The notes under the pieces are model-generated. The model made no database searches and was not told where the DNA came from. It saw only the letters and a program-made list of their open reading frames with translations. DNA of 64,000 nt from Closterium sp. NIES-65 (lineage: Eukaryota; Streptophyta; Zygnematophyceae; Desmidiales; Closteriaceae): NCBI GenBank assembly GCA_948144175.1, contig CANXME010002486.1:3162001-3226000 (forward strand). The letters run 5' to 3'. Below, piece after piece: positions 29,291 to 40,393 of this stretch (the first letter of the stretch is position 1; every line of letters starts with the position of its first letter). A program made the translations under genes and the position numbers.

Positions 29291-30200
29291 TTCTCCTGAG
29301 CTAATATGCCTGCTGCGGGCTTGTTGTTTTGTTTGCAAGTTCATTCGGCATGAGTATTTGGACGGCTGCAACTTGAAGATTTTCGAGCCTCGTTCCTCGA
29401 AACACATAGTTAGAGTCGTCGATGGTTCTTGTGTCAGTTGTTACGGGGAGCAGATGTTGGCCTTGATAAGAAGTTGGAGTTTCGGCAGGGCCGCGATTTT
29501 CTTCGGATTGAGCGCCAATGTCTTCTCCTGCAACGTCACTAATTAGTGCTACCCTTGTGGCGAGGCGATAGTAGCTGCTTTCGTCGGTTGTGACCAGAAT
29601 AAGGTGAGGTCTAGACTCGGGCAAGGGTTCTTCTTCAGGAGCATGCAATTCTGCCACGCGTTCTGTCACATTGACGATGATGTCTTCTTGTGTCACTTCA
29701 CCAACCTCTAGTTCTTATTATTCAATGTTTGTAGGATACCGAGTGATACCATCCCAACCTTCTCCGGTATTAGCGGGTGTGTTGGCGGAGGTTACCAAGC
29801 TGTTCCATGCATTGCCAATTCAACATCTGATGTGTCCCAGCTGGTAGTTACATCCCAACTCGTAGGCTGTTCAACTTTTGGACAGGAAGATTCCCATCCT
29901 TGCTGGCATGTAGCTTCTTCTTCAGCTACTTGTGGTCCTGCGTCTGCAGGATTCGGAGTTGAAGCAACTGGGACGGCGAGCGAGCGGCTCAGTCTGTCTG
30001 GGCCTGCTCTTTCCATATCCGTCTTAGGAGAATGAGTCCATGTAGGCGGGGAGGGCTGTCCAGGTGGTTTGAAGGAAGAGGATGTGATTTCTGTCACCAA
30101 TGTTCTTAGGTGAGTCGAAGTTTAGTACGAACACGTCGTTTTTGCTTCTTGCTTTTTTGATGAGGGTGTCCTTGTTAATCAGTTGCAACTCCATTTCATG
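29291..30200 (-). other. X region between protease and integrase, degraded
   Basis: Two unbroken minus frames (30100-29792 and 29696-29301) encode Ser/Pro/Glu-rich text without a recognised domain. The first follows directly from the protease region. They may be a spacer specific to X or an unrecognised insertion. No LTR ends were found inside. Confidence 0.4.
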
Positions 30201-30474
30201 TGACTACAGCTGGACACTGCACTTCATCAGCTTGGTGGCAAAGAGAAGATTGAAGCGAAGACCCAGGACCACGATTATATCGCTGATGTGTGTCGAGAAG
30301 TTCGTATCCTTGGACTTGATATGGATTTCTTCAAGTCTTTGCGCCCACATTGAATGGTTGTTTGGCACGGTAATCTCCACATCGCCGATGAGCTCCTCGG
30401 TGTTGAGGATGAAACGGTCGGAGGCGACCATGTGTATGATTCTTGCTCATAGCTCCATCCCTTGTTGTCCAATG
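30201..30474 (-). pseudogene. X protease C-terminal part
   Basis: The minus strand encodes MVASDRFILNTEELIGDVEITVPNNHSMW, then EEIHIKSKDTNF and IVVLGLRFNLLFATKLMK. This is the well-known copia region after the D-S-G motif (consensus VPGLRFNLLSVSKL). The D-S-G itself is not readable; a frame break lies just before. D is inserted at its upstream edge (duplication CAATG, 30470-30474). Confidence 0.75.
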
Positions 30475-30604
30475 TGTCAAACTCATATGCTATAGTCTGT
30501 GTAGGCTGTAGTGGGGTAGACAATATGGGATACAACACTTTTAGGTTTTCCTACTTGTACCCACCTGCTTGCTAGTTCATTCATTCCTTCCTCATTTCTT
30601 CACA
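30475..30604 (+). repeat. D 5' LTR (130 bp)
   Basis: It starts TGTCAAACTCATATG and ends TTCTTCACA, followed by the primer site TGGTATAGAGC at 30605. Confidence 0.93.
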
Positions 30605-31461
30605 TGGTATAGAGCAAGTTAGTGGGAACGCTTCTTAGGGCCCACCACAGAAAAAACAAAAATCTGACCGGAGCGCGAGTCGCCCCTGCCCAAGGCGCGC
30701 ACCATTGGCCGCCCTCACGTCGCCTCTCACGGCCCCCCTCGCGCCACCCGTAGCGGCCCCGTCGCCACCCCTTACGGCCCCGTCGCCGTCCCTTGCGGCC
30801 CCGTCGCCGCACCCTCTTGGCCCCTCGCGGCCCCTTTTGCGACCCCGTTGCCGCCCCTAGCGGCCCCGTCGGCGCCCTTCAAGGCCCCTCGCGGCCCCTT
30901 TGCGACCCCGTCGCCGCCCCTAGCGGCCCCGTCGCCGCCCCTATCGGCCCCGTCACCGCCCCTATCGGCCCCGTCGCTGCCCTTCGAGGCCCCTCGCGGC
31001 CCCTTGGCGGCCCCGTCGCCGCCCCTATCAGCCCCGTCGCCACTCCTAGCGGCCCCGTCGCCGCCACTCTCGGCCCCGTCGCCGCCCCTAGCGGCCCCGT
31101 CGCCGCCCTTCACGGCCCCTTCAGCTGCCCAGCGACCGAGCCGCCGAGCCGCCCAGCCGCCGAGCCGCCGAGCCGCCCACCAGCCGCGCCGCCCAACAGC
31201 CAACCCGCCCAGCAGCCAAGCCACCTAGCAGCCGAGCCGCCCAGCAGCCGAGCCGCCCAACAGCCGAGCCGCCAAGCAGCCGAGCCGCCCAGCAGCCGAG
31301 CCGCCCAACAGCCCAGCCGCCCAGCAGCCGAGCCGCCCAGCAGTCGAGCCGCCCAGCTGCCGAGCCGCCGAGCCGCCGTTGAGCCGCTACTGTTCCTACC
31401 GGCGCGCTCGGCCCTTCCCACCCGGACTGGTGAGAGCACTCCCTGTTAGACCACTGCTGTC
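30605..31461 (+). repeat. D leader with GC-rich repeats
   Basis: GGGCCC lies at 30638-30643, but the GGTCC hairpin seen in the sister elements is absent. From 30760 to 31130 are units around CGGCCCCGTCGCCGCCCCTA. From 31130 to 31380 are GCCGAGCCGCCCAGCA units. The donor-like GGACTGGTGAGAGC is at 31424-31437, with the junction after 31429. Frames through this region are composition artefacts. Confidence 0.75.
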
Positions 31462-32830
31462 ATGGCTACCCCCAGTGTCCTTACCTTTGATGCTGAGGGT
31501 CGTGCTGTTGACTTTGAGGTCTGGGTTGATGACCTCCAGCTCTTCCTACAGTGCGATAGGGCAGACGGACTCTCCCTGTTTGATCTCACCTCTGGTGCCT
31601 CTCCTGCCCCGCCTGCTACTGCTGACAGCACTATTCGCTCACAGTGGGCCACACGTGATGCTGCTGCCCGTCTTGCTGTGCGTGCGCACTTTAGTCAGTA
31701 CAAGAGTGCTAAGACCTTGTACGACGCTGTAGTTGCACGCTACTCTTCCCCTGCCACTGCTGCTCTTAGCCGCCGCATGCTGCTGTACCTGTTCCCTGAC
31801 CTTGCTACCTTTCCCACATTCGCTGACCTCATTACGCACCTTCACACTAGTGACACTCGCTACCGCGCTGCGCGTCTTGCTGAGTTCTGTGCCAAGAACC
31901 CCCCCCCCCCCCCCCCCCCCCAATGTACATCAACCTCTACTACATAGTCACCCGACTCCCTGACTCCCTTCGCTTAGTCAGGGACCACTTCCTCTCAGTT
32001 TGCCCCACCACACTCACCGTTGACCTCCTCGAGGAGCGCCTCCTGGCAGCAGAGAAGAGCATAGTCGATGTAGGAGCCTCTCGTGGTGACACTCGTACCC
32101 CCACCTTTGAAGGGTGTTCCCCCTCCCCCCTCTTGCCCTCTGTTGCCTCTGCTACTGCGTCCGACCTCGTTGGTTTCGAGTAGGTCGGCGGTGCGTGTGC
32201 CCCTAGCGGGAGACGCCGCACGGGCAAGGGTAAGGGGGGCAAGGGCGCTGGAGGGGCTGGCGGGGGCAGTGGAGGTGGCGGTGGAAGCAGTGGAGGGGGT
32301 GGGGGTGGTGGTGGGAGTGGTGGCGGGGGTGGAGGTGTCGGTGGCAGCAGTGGAGGCGGAGGAGGCGGCAGCGGTGGCGGTGGGAGCGGAGGCGGCGGAG
32401 GTGGCGGCGGCAGCAGCGGCGGCGGCGGTGGAGCTAGTCGCGGCTCTGTGCAGAGGAGTGGCTCCGGTGGTAGTCAGCGCCAGCAGCAGCAGCGTACTCG
32501 TGAGACCCCGTCCCCCCAGCAGCTTCATGAGTGGTACGCTGGGCGTCAGCGAGGTGGGGGTACTGGTCCTTGTACCTACGTCCTCCGTACCGGCGACCGC
32601 GATGGTGAGCAGTGCGGGGGCTCGCACTCCACCCAGCGTTGCTTCGGCCACCTGACGGACGCTTGGCATCACCAGTTCCCTGATGCCAGTGAGATCCCTT
32701 GCTGGGGAGAGCTGTCTAGGGCGGGGGTTGCTATCTTTGATCTTGGCTATGATGCTATTCTTGCTGCCATGTATGCTAAGTCTACTAGTGATGAGGGTGA
32801 CTGTTACCTGTGTGTTCCGCCTGACTAGGT
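31462..32830 (+). pseudogene. D Gag (first copy), broken
   Basis: The ATG at 31462 starts MATPSVLTFDAEGRAVDFEVW. Compared with F, about nine residues are missing after RLAVR. A run of 23 C (31899-31921) at the NPPPMYI site shifts the frame. The rest (INLYYIVTRLPDSLRLVRDHF to VASATASDLVGFE) ends at TAG 32179. A Gly-rich stretch (32230-32440) and the finger CTYVLRTGDRDGEQCGGSHSTQRC (C-X13-C-X3-H-X4-C) follow. Confidence 0.85.
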
Positions 32831-34440
32831 GCTGGTGAGGCTGCTGCTCTAGGTACTAGTGCGTCTGCTGCCCCAGGTGCTGGTGAGTCTGCTCTCTCAA
32901 GTACCACATCGACTTAGGCCTTCCACACCTACACCCTTGACTCGGGTGCTTCCCGCTCCTTCTTTCGAGACCGCACCACGCTTACGCCGCTTAGTCGGCC
33001 GGTTGCGGTCTCCCTGGCGGACCCCTCTGGGGGTCCTATCCTTGCTAGCTTCTCCACTGTCTTACCGTGTCTGGCAGCCCCCTCTGGCACCCTGTCAGGT
33101 CTCTACCTCCCCTCGTTCTCTACGAACTTGGTGAGTGGTGCTTATCTACAGGATCGGGGGGTTGACCTGTTCACTCTTGCAAGTCAGCGGGTGACCCACT
33201 GTACGTGTGCTCGGACGGGCCGACACTTGGCCACGTTTACCCGTTGGCCGGGGTCGAGCCTGTACACACTGACTACTGAGTCTCCTCCGGTTGCTGCGTC
33301 TGGTCAGGTAGCTGCGTCAAGTCAGGTGTCTACTGCAGCGTCCAGGTCTGGTCTTGAGTCTGCTCCCCGCTCGTGTCGTCTCTTGTCCCACCAGACTCTC
33401 CTTTGGCACCACCGCCTTGGCCACCCCTCCCTGCCTCGTCTCTGAGGCATGGCCTCCCGTGTCCTTGTCTCTGGTCTCCCCCGGTCCCTCCCTCCCCTCC
33501 CTCCGGGGCCTGCCCCTACCTGCGTTCCCAGCGTCGAGGAGCAGCAGCGCGCCGCCCCTCACTCCTCCGAGTTTCCTCCGACAGAGGCTCCGCTGCAGAC
33601 GCTTCACATGGACGTGTGGGGCCCAGCCCGCGTCCGTGGACAGGGTCACGAGCGTTCCTTCCTGCTGGTGGTTGACGACTACTCGCGTTACACCGCAGTC
33701 TTCCCCTTGCGCAGCAAGGGTGAGGTCACTGAGGTGTTGATCGCCTGGATTCGCGCAGCTCGTCTCCAGCTCAGAGAGAGTTTCGGCTCGGACTTTCCTG
33801 TTCTGCGTCTGCACTCTGACAGAGGCGGGGAGTTTTCCTCTGCCCGTCTGGGAGCCTTCTATCGTGCACACGGCATCCGCCTGACCTTCACGATTACGGC
33901 CTCTCCACAGCAAAATGGGATTGTTGAGCGCCGCATAGGCATGGTCATGGACGTCGCTCGTACGTCCATGATCCATGCGGCTGCTCCCCATTCTCTGTGG
34001 CAGTTTGCAGTTCAGTACGCAGCGCATCAGCTCATTCTTCAGCCCCGGGTCTCCTTGCCAGAGACCTCCCCCACCTTGCGGTGGACGGGGAAGGTTGGCG
34101 ATGCGTCTACGTTTCAGGTCTGGGGATCTCGGGCGTTTGTCCGCGACTTGTCTGCGGACAAGCTGTCCCCCTGTGCTGTTCCATGCGTCTTCCTTGGCTT
34201 CCCCCCTAGCGTGCTTAGTTGGCAGTTTACCACCCCACCTCGCACCGTGTTCTGTCCTCCCAGGACGTCACCTTTGACGAGTCGGTGCCTTACTACCGTC
34301 TCTTCCCCTACCGCACTTCGCCCCTCCCCCCGCCGCCGCTCTTCCTTGCGCAAGGTCCTCCCCTGGTAGACCCCCTCCCCCCTGAGGATCCTGCCCCGTC
34401 ATGTGTGTCCCAGGTAGACGCAGTTGAGCCTTTCAAGGTA
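32831..34440 (+). pseudogene. D protease and integrase (first copy), broken
   Basis: Protease DSGAS is near 32939 in a shifted frame. LLWHHRLGHPS is stopped by TGA at 33443. The integrase core is complete: HMDVWGPARVRG, LHSDRGGEFSS and SPQQNGIVERRIG. The tail is frameshifted near 34220, before YHPTSHRVLSSQDVTFDES. Confidence 0.85.
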
Positions 34441-35562
34441 GCTGTTGACTCTGGTGCTGCTAGGGGTGCTGAGCCTGCAGGTGCCAGGTCTGGGGGTGCT
34501 GAGCCTGGGGGTGCGGAGCCCTGGAGTGCTGACTCTAGGGGTGCTGAGCCTGCGGGTGCAGGGTCTGGGGGTGCTGAGCCTTGGGGTGCCGAGCGTGGGG
34601 GTGCGGAGCCTGGGGGTGCGGAGCCTGGGGGTGCGGAGCCTGGGGGTGCTGGGTCTGCTTCGTCAAGGCGGGAGCTACTCTCTCCGCAGAAGCTGCGCAA
34701 GTGGTTTGCCCGCCGCTGGAGCCGTGCTACTGGTGCTGGAGGTACTACTATTGCTGCTTGTCCTGAGGTGCTCGTACTGGCGGTACTGGAGCTGCTTGGA
34801 CTGGGGGTGCTGCTGGGGCTGCTGGAGTTAGTCCTGCTGGAGGTACTGCTGGAGCTGCTGGCAGTGCTGGATCTGACGGTCCTGCTGGAGTTCGTGCTGC
34901 TGGAGTTGCTTGAGCTGCTGGAGCTGGAGCTGCTGAGGGTGTTGGCGCTGGTGGTTCTGGTGGCGCAGGAGCTTCTGAGGGTGCTCGAGTTGGCGCTGTT
35001 GGAGCTGGAGGTTCTGCTAGCACTGGTGCTGCCGCTGGGGGTACTTGTGCTGTCCCTGCTGGTTCTGGAGGAGCTGCGCGACCGCGGCCGTACTTCGTTC
35101 CGCTCCTTGAGCAGGTTCTTGGTCTCCCACCCTCTACTTGTCCTGCTCCTCCCTTAGAGTGTCCACAGCCAGTCCAGTCGCAGTCACAGTTACGGCCCGC
35201 CTCCCCCCTACCTGCTCCTTCTCCCTACACTGGTCCTACGGGAGGTCTTGCTGAGCGTCGTGAGCCTGCGTCTCGTCCTGCGTCGCCTGTTCGTGCTGCT
35301 CGCACTAGTGGTCGTGCTCCGCGTCCGCGTCCTCCTGTGGTCCCCGGCACACACCAGATGGCACTGCGTCCTTCCACTACTCCTCTGCGTGTCCCGTTGC
35401 CATCTCTTCCAGAGTCCTCTCTTCCTACTCTTGCTGACCCGGAGTCTGACTCTCTTTGTGCTGCCAGTCCTACTGTCACGCGTCTACTGGCTATTAATGT
35501 CACTGACCCTTCTTTTGAGTCCACTGCTGCGTCTGCCTTAGTTGCTGAGCTTATCGACTTAG
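34441..35562 (+). pseudogene. D integrase-RT spacer (first copy)
   Basis: GGAEPGG repeats from a 15-bp minisatellite (34480-34660) precede SPQKLRKWFARRW. Leu/Gly/Ala-rich text follows in several frames, then MALRPSTTPLRVPLPS to ALVAELIDLA. The spacer ends at the jump (35561-35570) instead of running into RT. Confidence 0.75.
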
Positions 35563-37125
35563 CAGCAGCGTGGTCGTGAGACCCTGTCCCCTCAGCAGCT
35601 CCGTGAGTGGTACACTGCACGCCATCGAGGTGGGGGTTTCGGTCCGTGCACCTACGTCCTGCGCACCGGTGACCGTGCGGGTGAGTAGTGTGGGGGTGCG
35701 CACCCCACCCAGCGCTGCTTTGGCCGCCTGACGGACGCGTGGCGTCACCAGTTCCCTGAGGCCAAAGAGATCCCTCGCTGGGGCGAGCTGTCTAGGGCGA
35801 GAGTTGCCATCTATGATCTTGATTTTGATGCTATTCTGTCTGCCATGTATTCTGTGACTATTAGTGATGAGGGTGACTGTTACCGGTGTTTCCCGCTCGA
35901 CCCGGGCATTGAGACTGCTACTCTAGGTACTGGTGCGGCTGCTGCCCAAGGTGCTTGCGACGCTGCTGCTCTAGGTGCTAGTGCGTCTGCGTCCTCAGGT
36001 ACTGGTGAGTCTGCCTTCTCAGGTACTGTGTCGGCTTCGGCCTCCCTCACCTTCACCCTTGACTCTGGAGCTTCTCGCTCCTTCTTTCGGGACCGCACCA
36101 CACTCACGCCGCTCAGTCGGCCGGTTGCTGTGTCTCTAACTGACTCCTCTGGGGGTCCTGTCCTGTCTCACTTCTCCACTGTCCTCCCGTGTCCGGCAGC
36201 TCCCTCTGGTACCCTGTCTGGTCTCTACCTCCCCTCGTTCTCTACGAACTTGGTGAGTGGTGCTGACCTACGGGATGGGGGAGTCCACCAGTTCACTCCT
36301 GCGCGTCAGCGAGTGACGCACTGTACAAAGGCTCGCACAGGCCGACACGTGGCTACGTTTACACGTCAGCCGATGTCGAGCCTGTACACACTGACCACTG
36401 CGTCTCCTCCAGTTGCTGAGTCTGGTAGGGTGTCTGCGTCAGGTCAGGTGTTTGCTGCAGCGTCCAGGTCTGGTCCTGAGTCTGCCCCCTGTTCGTGTCG
36501 TCTCCTCTCTCACGAGACTCTCCTCTGGCACCACCGCCTTGGTCACCCCTCTCTGCTTTGGCTCAGAGGCATGGCCTCTCGTCTTCTTGTTTCTGGTCTC
36601 CCCAGGTCCCTCCCTCCCCTTCCTCAGGGGCCTGGCCCTACCTGTGTCCCCTGTGTCGAGGGGCGCCAGAGGGCTGCCCCTCACTCCTCTCGGTTTCCTC
36701 CGACAGAGGCCCCGCTGCAGACGCTTCACATGGACGTGTGGGGCCCTGCCCGCGTCCGTGGACAGGGTCACGAGCGCTACTTCCTGCTTGTTGTTGACGA
36801 CTACTCGCGTTACACCGCAGTCTTCCCCTTGCGCAGCAAGGTTGATGTCACTGAGGTGCTGATCGACTGGATCCGCGCAGCTCGTTTCCAGCTCAGGCAA
36901 AGCTTTGGCTCGGACTTTCATGTTCTATGTCTGCACTCGGACAGAGGCGGAGAGTTTTCCTCTGGCCTTTTGAGAGCCTACTGTCGCGCACGAGGCATCC
37001 GTCAGACCTTCACGCTTCCGGACTCTCCGCAGCAAAATGGGATCGCTGAGCGCCGCATTGGCATGGTCATGGACGTCGCTCGTACGTCTATGATGCATGC
37101 GGCTGCCCCCCATTTTCTGTGGCCG
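35563..37125 (+). pseudogene. D second Gag-finger/protease/integrase segment, G-like
   Basis: It starts inside Gag at GRETLSPQQLREWY; QLREWYTARHRGGGFGPCTYVLRTGDRAGE is then stopped by CAG to TAG. An open frame from about 35690 carries YDLDFDAILSAMYSVTISDEGDCYRCFPLDPGIET, protease FTLDSGASRSFFRD and the integrase core (HMDVWGP, HSDRGGEF, SPQQNGIAERR). It ends APHFLWP at 37125. The wording is close to G and unlike the first D copy, pointing to a G-type partner. Confidence 0.85.
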
Positions 37126-38175
37126 TCTACTGGAGACCCGTCTCTGTTTCTGCGCACCGACACCTCTTTGCCGCCGTTCTACATCCTCGTGTACGTTGAC
37201 GACTTGGTCTTCGCCACTGCTGATACGGCTGGACTCGCCCACGTGAAGTCCGAGCTACAGAAGAGACACACGTGCACAGACCTGGGTGAACTGCGCAGCT
37301 ATCTTGGCTTGCAGATCACCCGGGACAGAGCACAGCGCACGATTACCCTGACTCAGTCACACATGGTGCAGCAGGTCCTTCAGCGCTTCGACTTCACGTA
37401 CTCCTCGCCTTAGGCCACTCCTCTGTCTACTCGCCACTCGCTCTCAGCTCTGCCTTCAAATGAGTCCGTAGAGCCGAGTGGCCCGTACCCAGAGCTTGTT
37501 GGCTGCCTCATGTACCTTATGACCTGCACACGACCTGACCTAGCATACCGTCTTAGCATCTCTGCACGCTAAGTTGGTCCTGGGAGACACCGACTAGAGC
37601 ACATGGCTGCAGCAAAAAGGGTGTTGCGCTACTTGTGCAGTACGTCGGGCATGGGGCTAGTGCTTGGAGGGCGACGTCCTGTGGTCCTCACGGGTCATGC
37701 AGACGCTTCTTGGGCTGACGACTAGGCTACACAGCGGTCGTCACAGGGTTACACATTCAGCCTTGGCTCCGGCTCTGTTTCTTGGCGGTCTATCCGCTCG
37801 TCTTCTGTTCTCAGCTCCAGCTGTGAGGCTGAGATCTACGCGGGGGCCATGGCTGCTCAGGAGCTACGGTGGCTCACCTACCTGCTGACTGACCTAGGAG
37901 AGCCGCCTCGTTCTCCTCCTGTTCTGTACATAGACAACAAGGCCATGCTGGCCTTGTGTCGGGAGCACAGACTGGAGCACAGAACGAAGCACATTGCTCT
38001 TCGCTACTTCCTTGCTCGTGAGCTGCAACAGCGTGGTCAGCTGCGCCTTGCTTATATGGCCTCTGAGGCCAACACTGCTGATATCTTTACCAAGGCACTT
38101 CCGCCTTGTGATCATCAGCGCTTCTATACGATGCTAGGTCTTGTGCCTACTTGGCCTCACTTGCTCACTTCTTGA
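37126..38175 (+). pseudogene. D reverse transcriptase (C-terminal half) and RNase H, broken
   Basis: The joint fuses integrase text to STGDPSLFLRTDTSLPPF, mid RT, omitting about 2.2 kb relative to F. YVDDLVFATADT is intact. TAG at about 37412 (CAG expected), TAA at 37570 and TAG at 37723 (CAG expected) stop the frame. RNase H SSCEAEIYAGAMA, LYIDNKAML and NTADIFTKAL are recognisable, and the end is LLTS with a TGA. RT lacks its first catalytic Asp. Confidence 0.85.
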
Positions 38176-38372
38176 CCTTGCTTGTACTGTGATCTTTCTA
38201 TACCTGCACTTGCTTGTTTACCTTTATAGATTATCTTGCATGTGAACTGGCCTTGTGGCCTTGTTCGTGTGCTCGGACTGTGTGGTGACGTTGTGATCCA
38301 CCCTGAGCTTGCTTTGCTTTGCTTGAATGGTCTTGTGACCTCTTGTTCTCCCCCACTTTGCCTATGGGGGTG
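38176..38372 (+). promoter_or_regulatory. D conserved 3' UTR and polypurine tract
   Basis: It has GGCC-TTGT-GGCC, the GTGGTGACGTTGTGATCCAC block and GCTTTGCTTTGCTTG, and ends CTATGGGGGTG. The second hairpin reads GGTC-TTGT-GACC as in the sister copies. Confidence 0.7.
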
Positions 38373-38502
38373 TGTCAAACTCATATGTCATAGTCTGTGT
38401 AGGCTGTAGTGGGGTAGACAATATGGGGTACAACACTTTTAGTTTTTCCTACTTGTACCCACCTACTTGCTAGTTCATTCATTCCTTCCTCATTTCTTCA
38501 CA
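38373..38502 (+). repeat. D 3' LTR (130 bp)
   Basis: It matches 30475-30604 with about five differences and is followed by CAATG (38503-38507). Confidence 0.93.
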
Positions 38503-38507
38503 CAATG

Positions 38508-39329
38508 AGATGTGTGCAGGTGGCGACTACGCAATCCATTGTAGCGCTTCCCAGTCAAAAAATATTCACCCAACCGAGAGCTCGTCATGAGTCGGATCAT
38601 TGTCTTCTTTGTCTTCGACATATCCCTCTTCTTCTTCGGCCGGTGGGTCCCTTAACATGTCTTCCCACCAACGGAATTAGCGGTAGTTACGGATGATTTG
38701 GGGAGGTCCGTGTCGCACCATGCATGTTAACACCTTGTTCTTGCCTTTGTTGTTGTTATCTGCTGGAATGCGCGCAGGAGCTTGCGAATTGCTGGCGCGC
38801 GCGGGTGGCGACACAGTTTGGTTGCGCGTCGGCGGTCCGGCGGCTTGCTAGTACGGTGTCGTTCCCGATTGCCTTTGCACATAGTTGTTGTTATTGTCTT
38901 CTACTCCTTTGCACTTGTAGCATTCCTTGATGGTGTGACCCATCTTCTTGCAGTATTTGCATAACAGTTTCCTTTTATTTGATGCTGATTCTGCACCTCC
39001 CACGTAAAAGGAAAATCTTCTTCTTATTGCCTCTTTCGTTGTACAGGTCGATCTCCTACTGCTCCGCAAGAAGAGTAGCGCAAAGCGTGGTTCCATATAT
39101 TTCGCCTTGAGTATGAAGGAGTGACTTGCAAGGATGCCACCTCGGACCCAAACCAATAAGGATGATTGTTACAAACATGTCGTCATAGAAGTTTCTGCCT
39201 CTTCTCTTGAATCGATCCTTCAAATTCCAGCAGCAATTGATATATATTCATTGTCATGAACGATTCTGACCTTGTTGAGCTGGTTTAGTAGACAACTAAG
39301 CGTCACTGAGTCCATTGCCATGTATAAAG
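38508..39329 (-). pseudogene. X Gag C-terminal part with CCHC zinc knuckle
   Basis: A minus frame (39156-38848) ends NKRKLLCKYCKKMGHTIKECYKCKG. CKYCKKMGHTIKEC is the classic C-X2-C-X4-H-X4-C retroviral knuckle that binds RNA. Upstream, toward 39329, the Gag frame LSCLLNQLNKVRIVHDNEYISIAAGI is readable and then stopped. E is inserted at 39329 and D at 38508. Confidence 0.75.
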
Positions 39330-39461
39330 TGTCAGAACATTATAGCTTACTTATTTGTGTAGGCTATAGTGGGGTATCCCATAGGGGGTACAACCCAATT
39401 AGGGCTTCCTATTTGTACTCACTTCGTTCATAGTCATTTCATTCTCGTTCAATTCTTCTCA
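39330..39461 (+). repeat. E 5' LTR (132 bp)
   Basis: It starts TGTCAGAACATTATAGC and ends AATTCTTCTCA. The primer site TGGATTCAGAGC follows at 39462. Confidence 0.95.
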
Positions 39462-40393
39462 TGGATTCAGAGCAGGTCCCCTCCTAGGGACTGTTCCTAG
39501 GGCCCACCGAAGCGCGCCCCGAGGCGCGCGTTCTTTTTTTTAGCGACCCTACGTGTCGCCCTTACCTTCGCGATCCCGCCGCCCTTAGTCGCGGCCCCGC
39601 TTTACCCCTACGGCCCCGCTTCGGCCCCGCTTAGGCCTCGTCGGCCCCGCTTAGGCCCCGCTACGGCCCCGCGTCGGCCCCGCTTAGGCCCCGTCGGCCC
39701 CGCTTAGGCCCCGCTACGGCCACTCGTCGACCCCGCTTAGGCCCCGTCGGCCCCGCTCAGGCCCCGTCGGCCCCGCTTAGGCCCCGCTACGGCCCCGCGT
39801 CGGCCCCGCTTAGGCTCCGTCGGCCCCGCTTAGGCCCCGTCGGCCCCGCTTAGGCCCCGCTACGGCCCCGCTACGGCCTCGCTACGGCCCCGTCGGCCCC
39901 GCCTAGGCCCCGCCGACCCTGCTACGGCCCCGCTACAGCCCGTCGTCGGCCCCACTACGGCCCTGCTACGGCCGTGCTTAGGCCCCGCTGCAGCCCCGCT
40001 ACGGCCCCGCTTAGGCCCGTGCTGCAGCCCGCCGCGCCACCCGTGCAGCCGCCCGTGCGCCGCCCGTGCACCCGCCCGTGCAACCGCCCGTGCAGCCGCC
40101 CGTGCAGCCGCCCGTGCAGCCGCCCACCGTGCCGCCCGTGAGCCGCCCCAGCCGCCCGTGAGCCGCCCGTGCAGCCGCCCGCGCCGCCCGTGAGCCCCCC
40201 CCGCGTCACCCGAGCCGCGCGAGCCGCCCAAGCCGCTCGAGCCGCCCGAGCCGCCCGATCCGTCTACGGTCCCAGGAGCCGGATCCTGTGGGGCTGCAGC
40301 TACTCCTGGGCTGGCGGAGTTGCTGAGCTACTGTGTTGCTGTCCTACTGAGCTGCTCGACCCTTCTTCTCTGGTGAGACTGTCGGCTGCTATC
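39462..40393 (+). repeat. E leader: three hairpins and GGCCCCGCTTA repeats
   Basis: Hairpins: GTCCC..GGGAC (39476-39491), GCGCGCC-CCGA-GGCGCGC (39512-39529) and GCGAC..GTCGC (39543-39559); GGGCCC at 39500-39505. From 39590 to 40010 are tandem GGCCCCGCTTAGGCCCCGTC and GCTACGGCCCC units. From 40030 to 40200 are GCCGCCCGTGCA units. The donor-like CTCTGGTGAGACT is at 40368-40380, 21 bases before the gag ATG. Confidence 0.8.

Larger units (their letters stand above)
30475..38502 (+). mobile_element. Element D: copia element with internal duplication and deletion
   Basis: The 130-bp LTRs at 30475-30604 and 38373-38502 differ at about 5 positions; CAATG flanks are at 30470-30474 and 38503-38507. 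Inside, Gag to spacer runs 31462-35562. The sequence then jumps back to the Gag finger region (35563), runs through protease and integrase a second time to 37125, and jumps forward into RT. No LTR lies between the halves, so it is one chimeric element rather than two insertions. Many stops; inactive. Confidence 0.92.

Noticed and set aside
30793-31449. Open frames of 120-220 codons in the D leader, and similar ones in the A, B, C, E and F leaders
   Set aside because: GC-rich tandem repeats avoid stop codons in several frames and on both strands; no conserved start or motif is shared between elements.
35225-35620. Two separate insertions instead of one chimeric D element
   Set aside because: No LTR, primer site, polypurine tract or target duplication lies between the two Gag-integrase segments, while the outer LTRs share the CAATG duplication.
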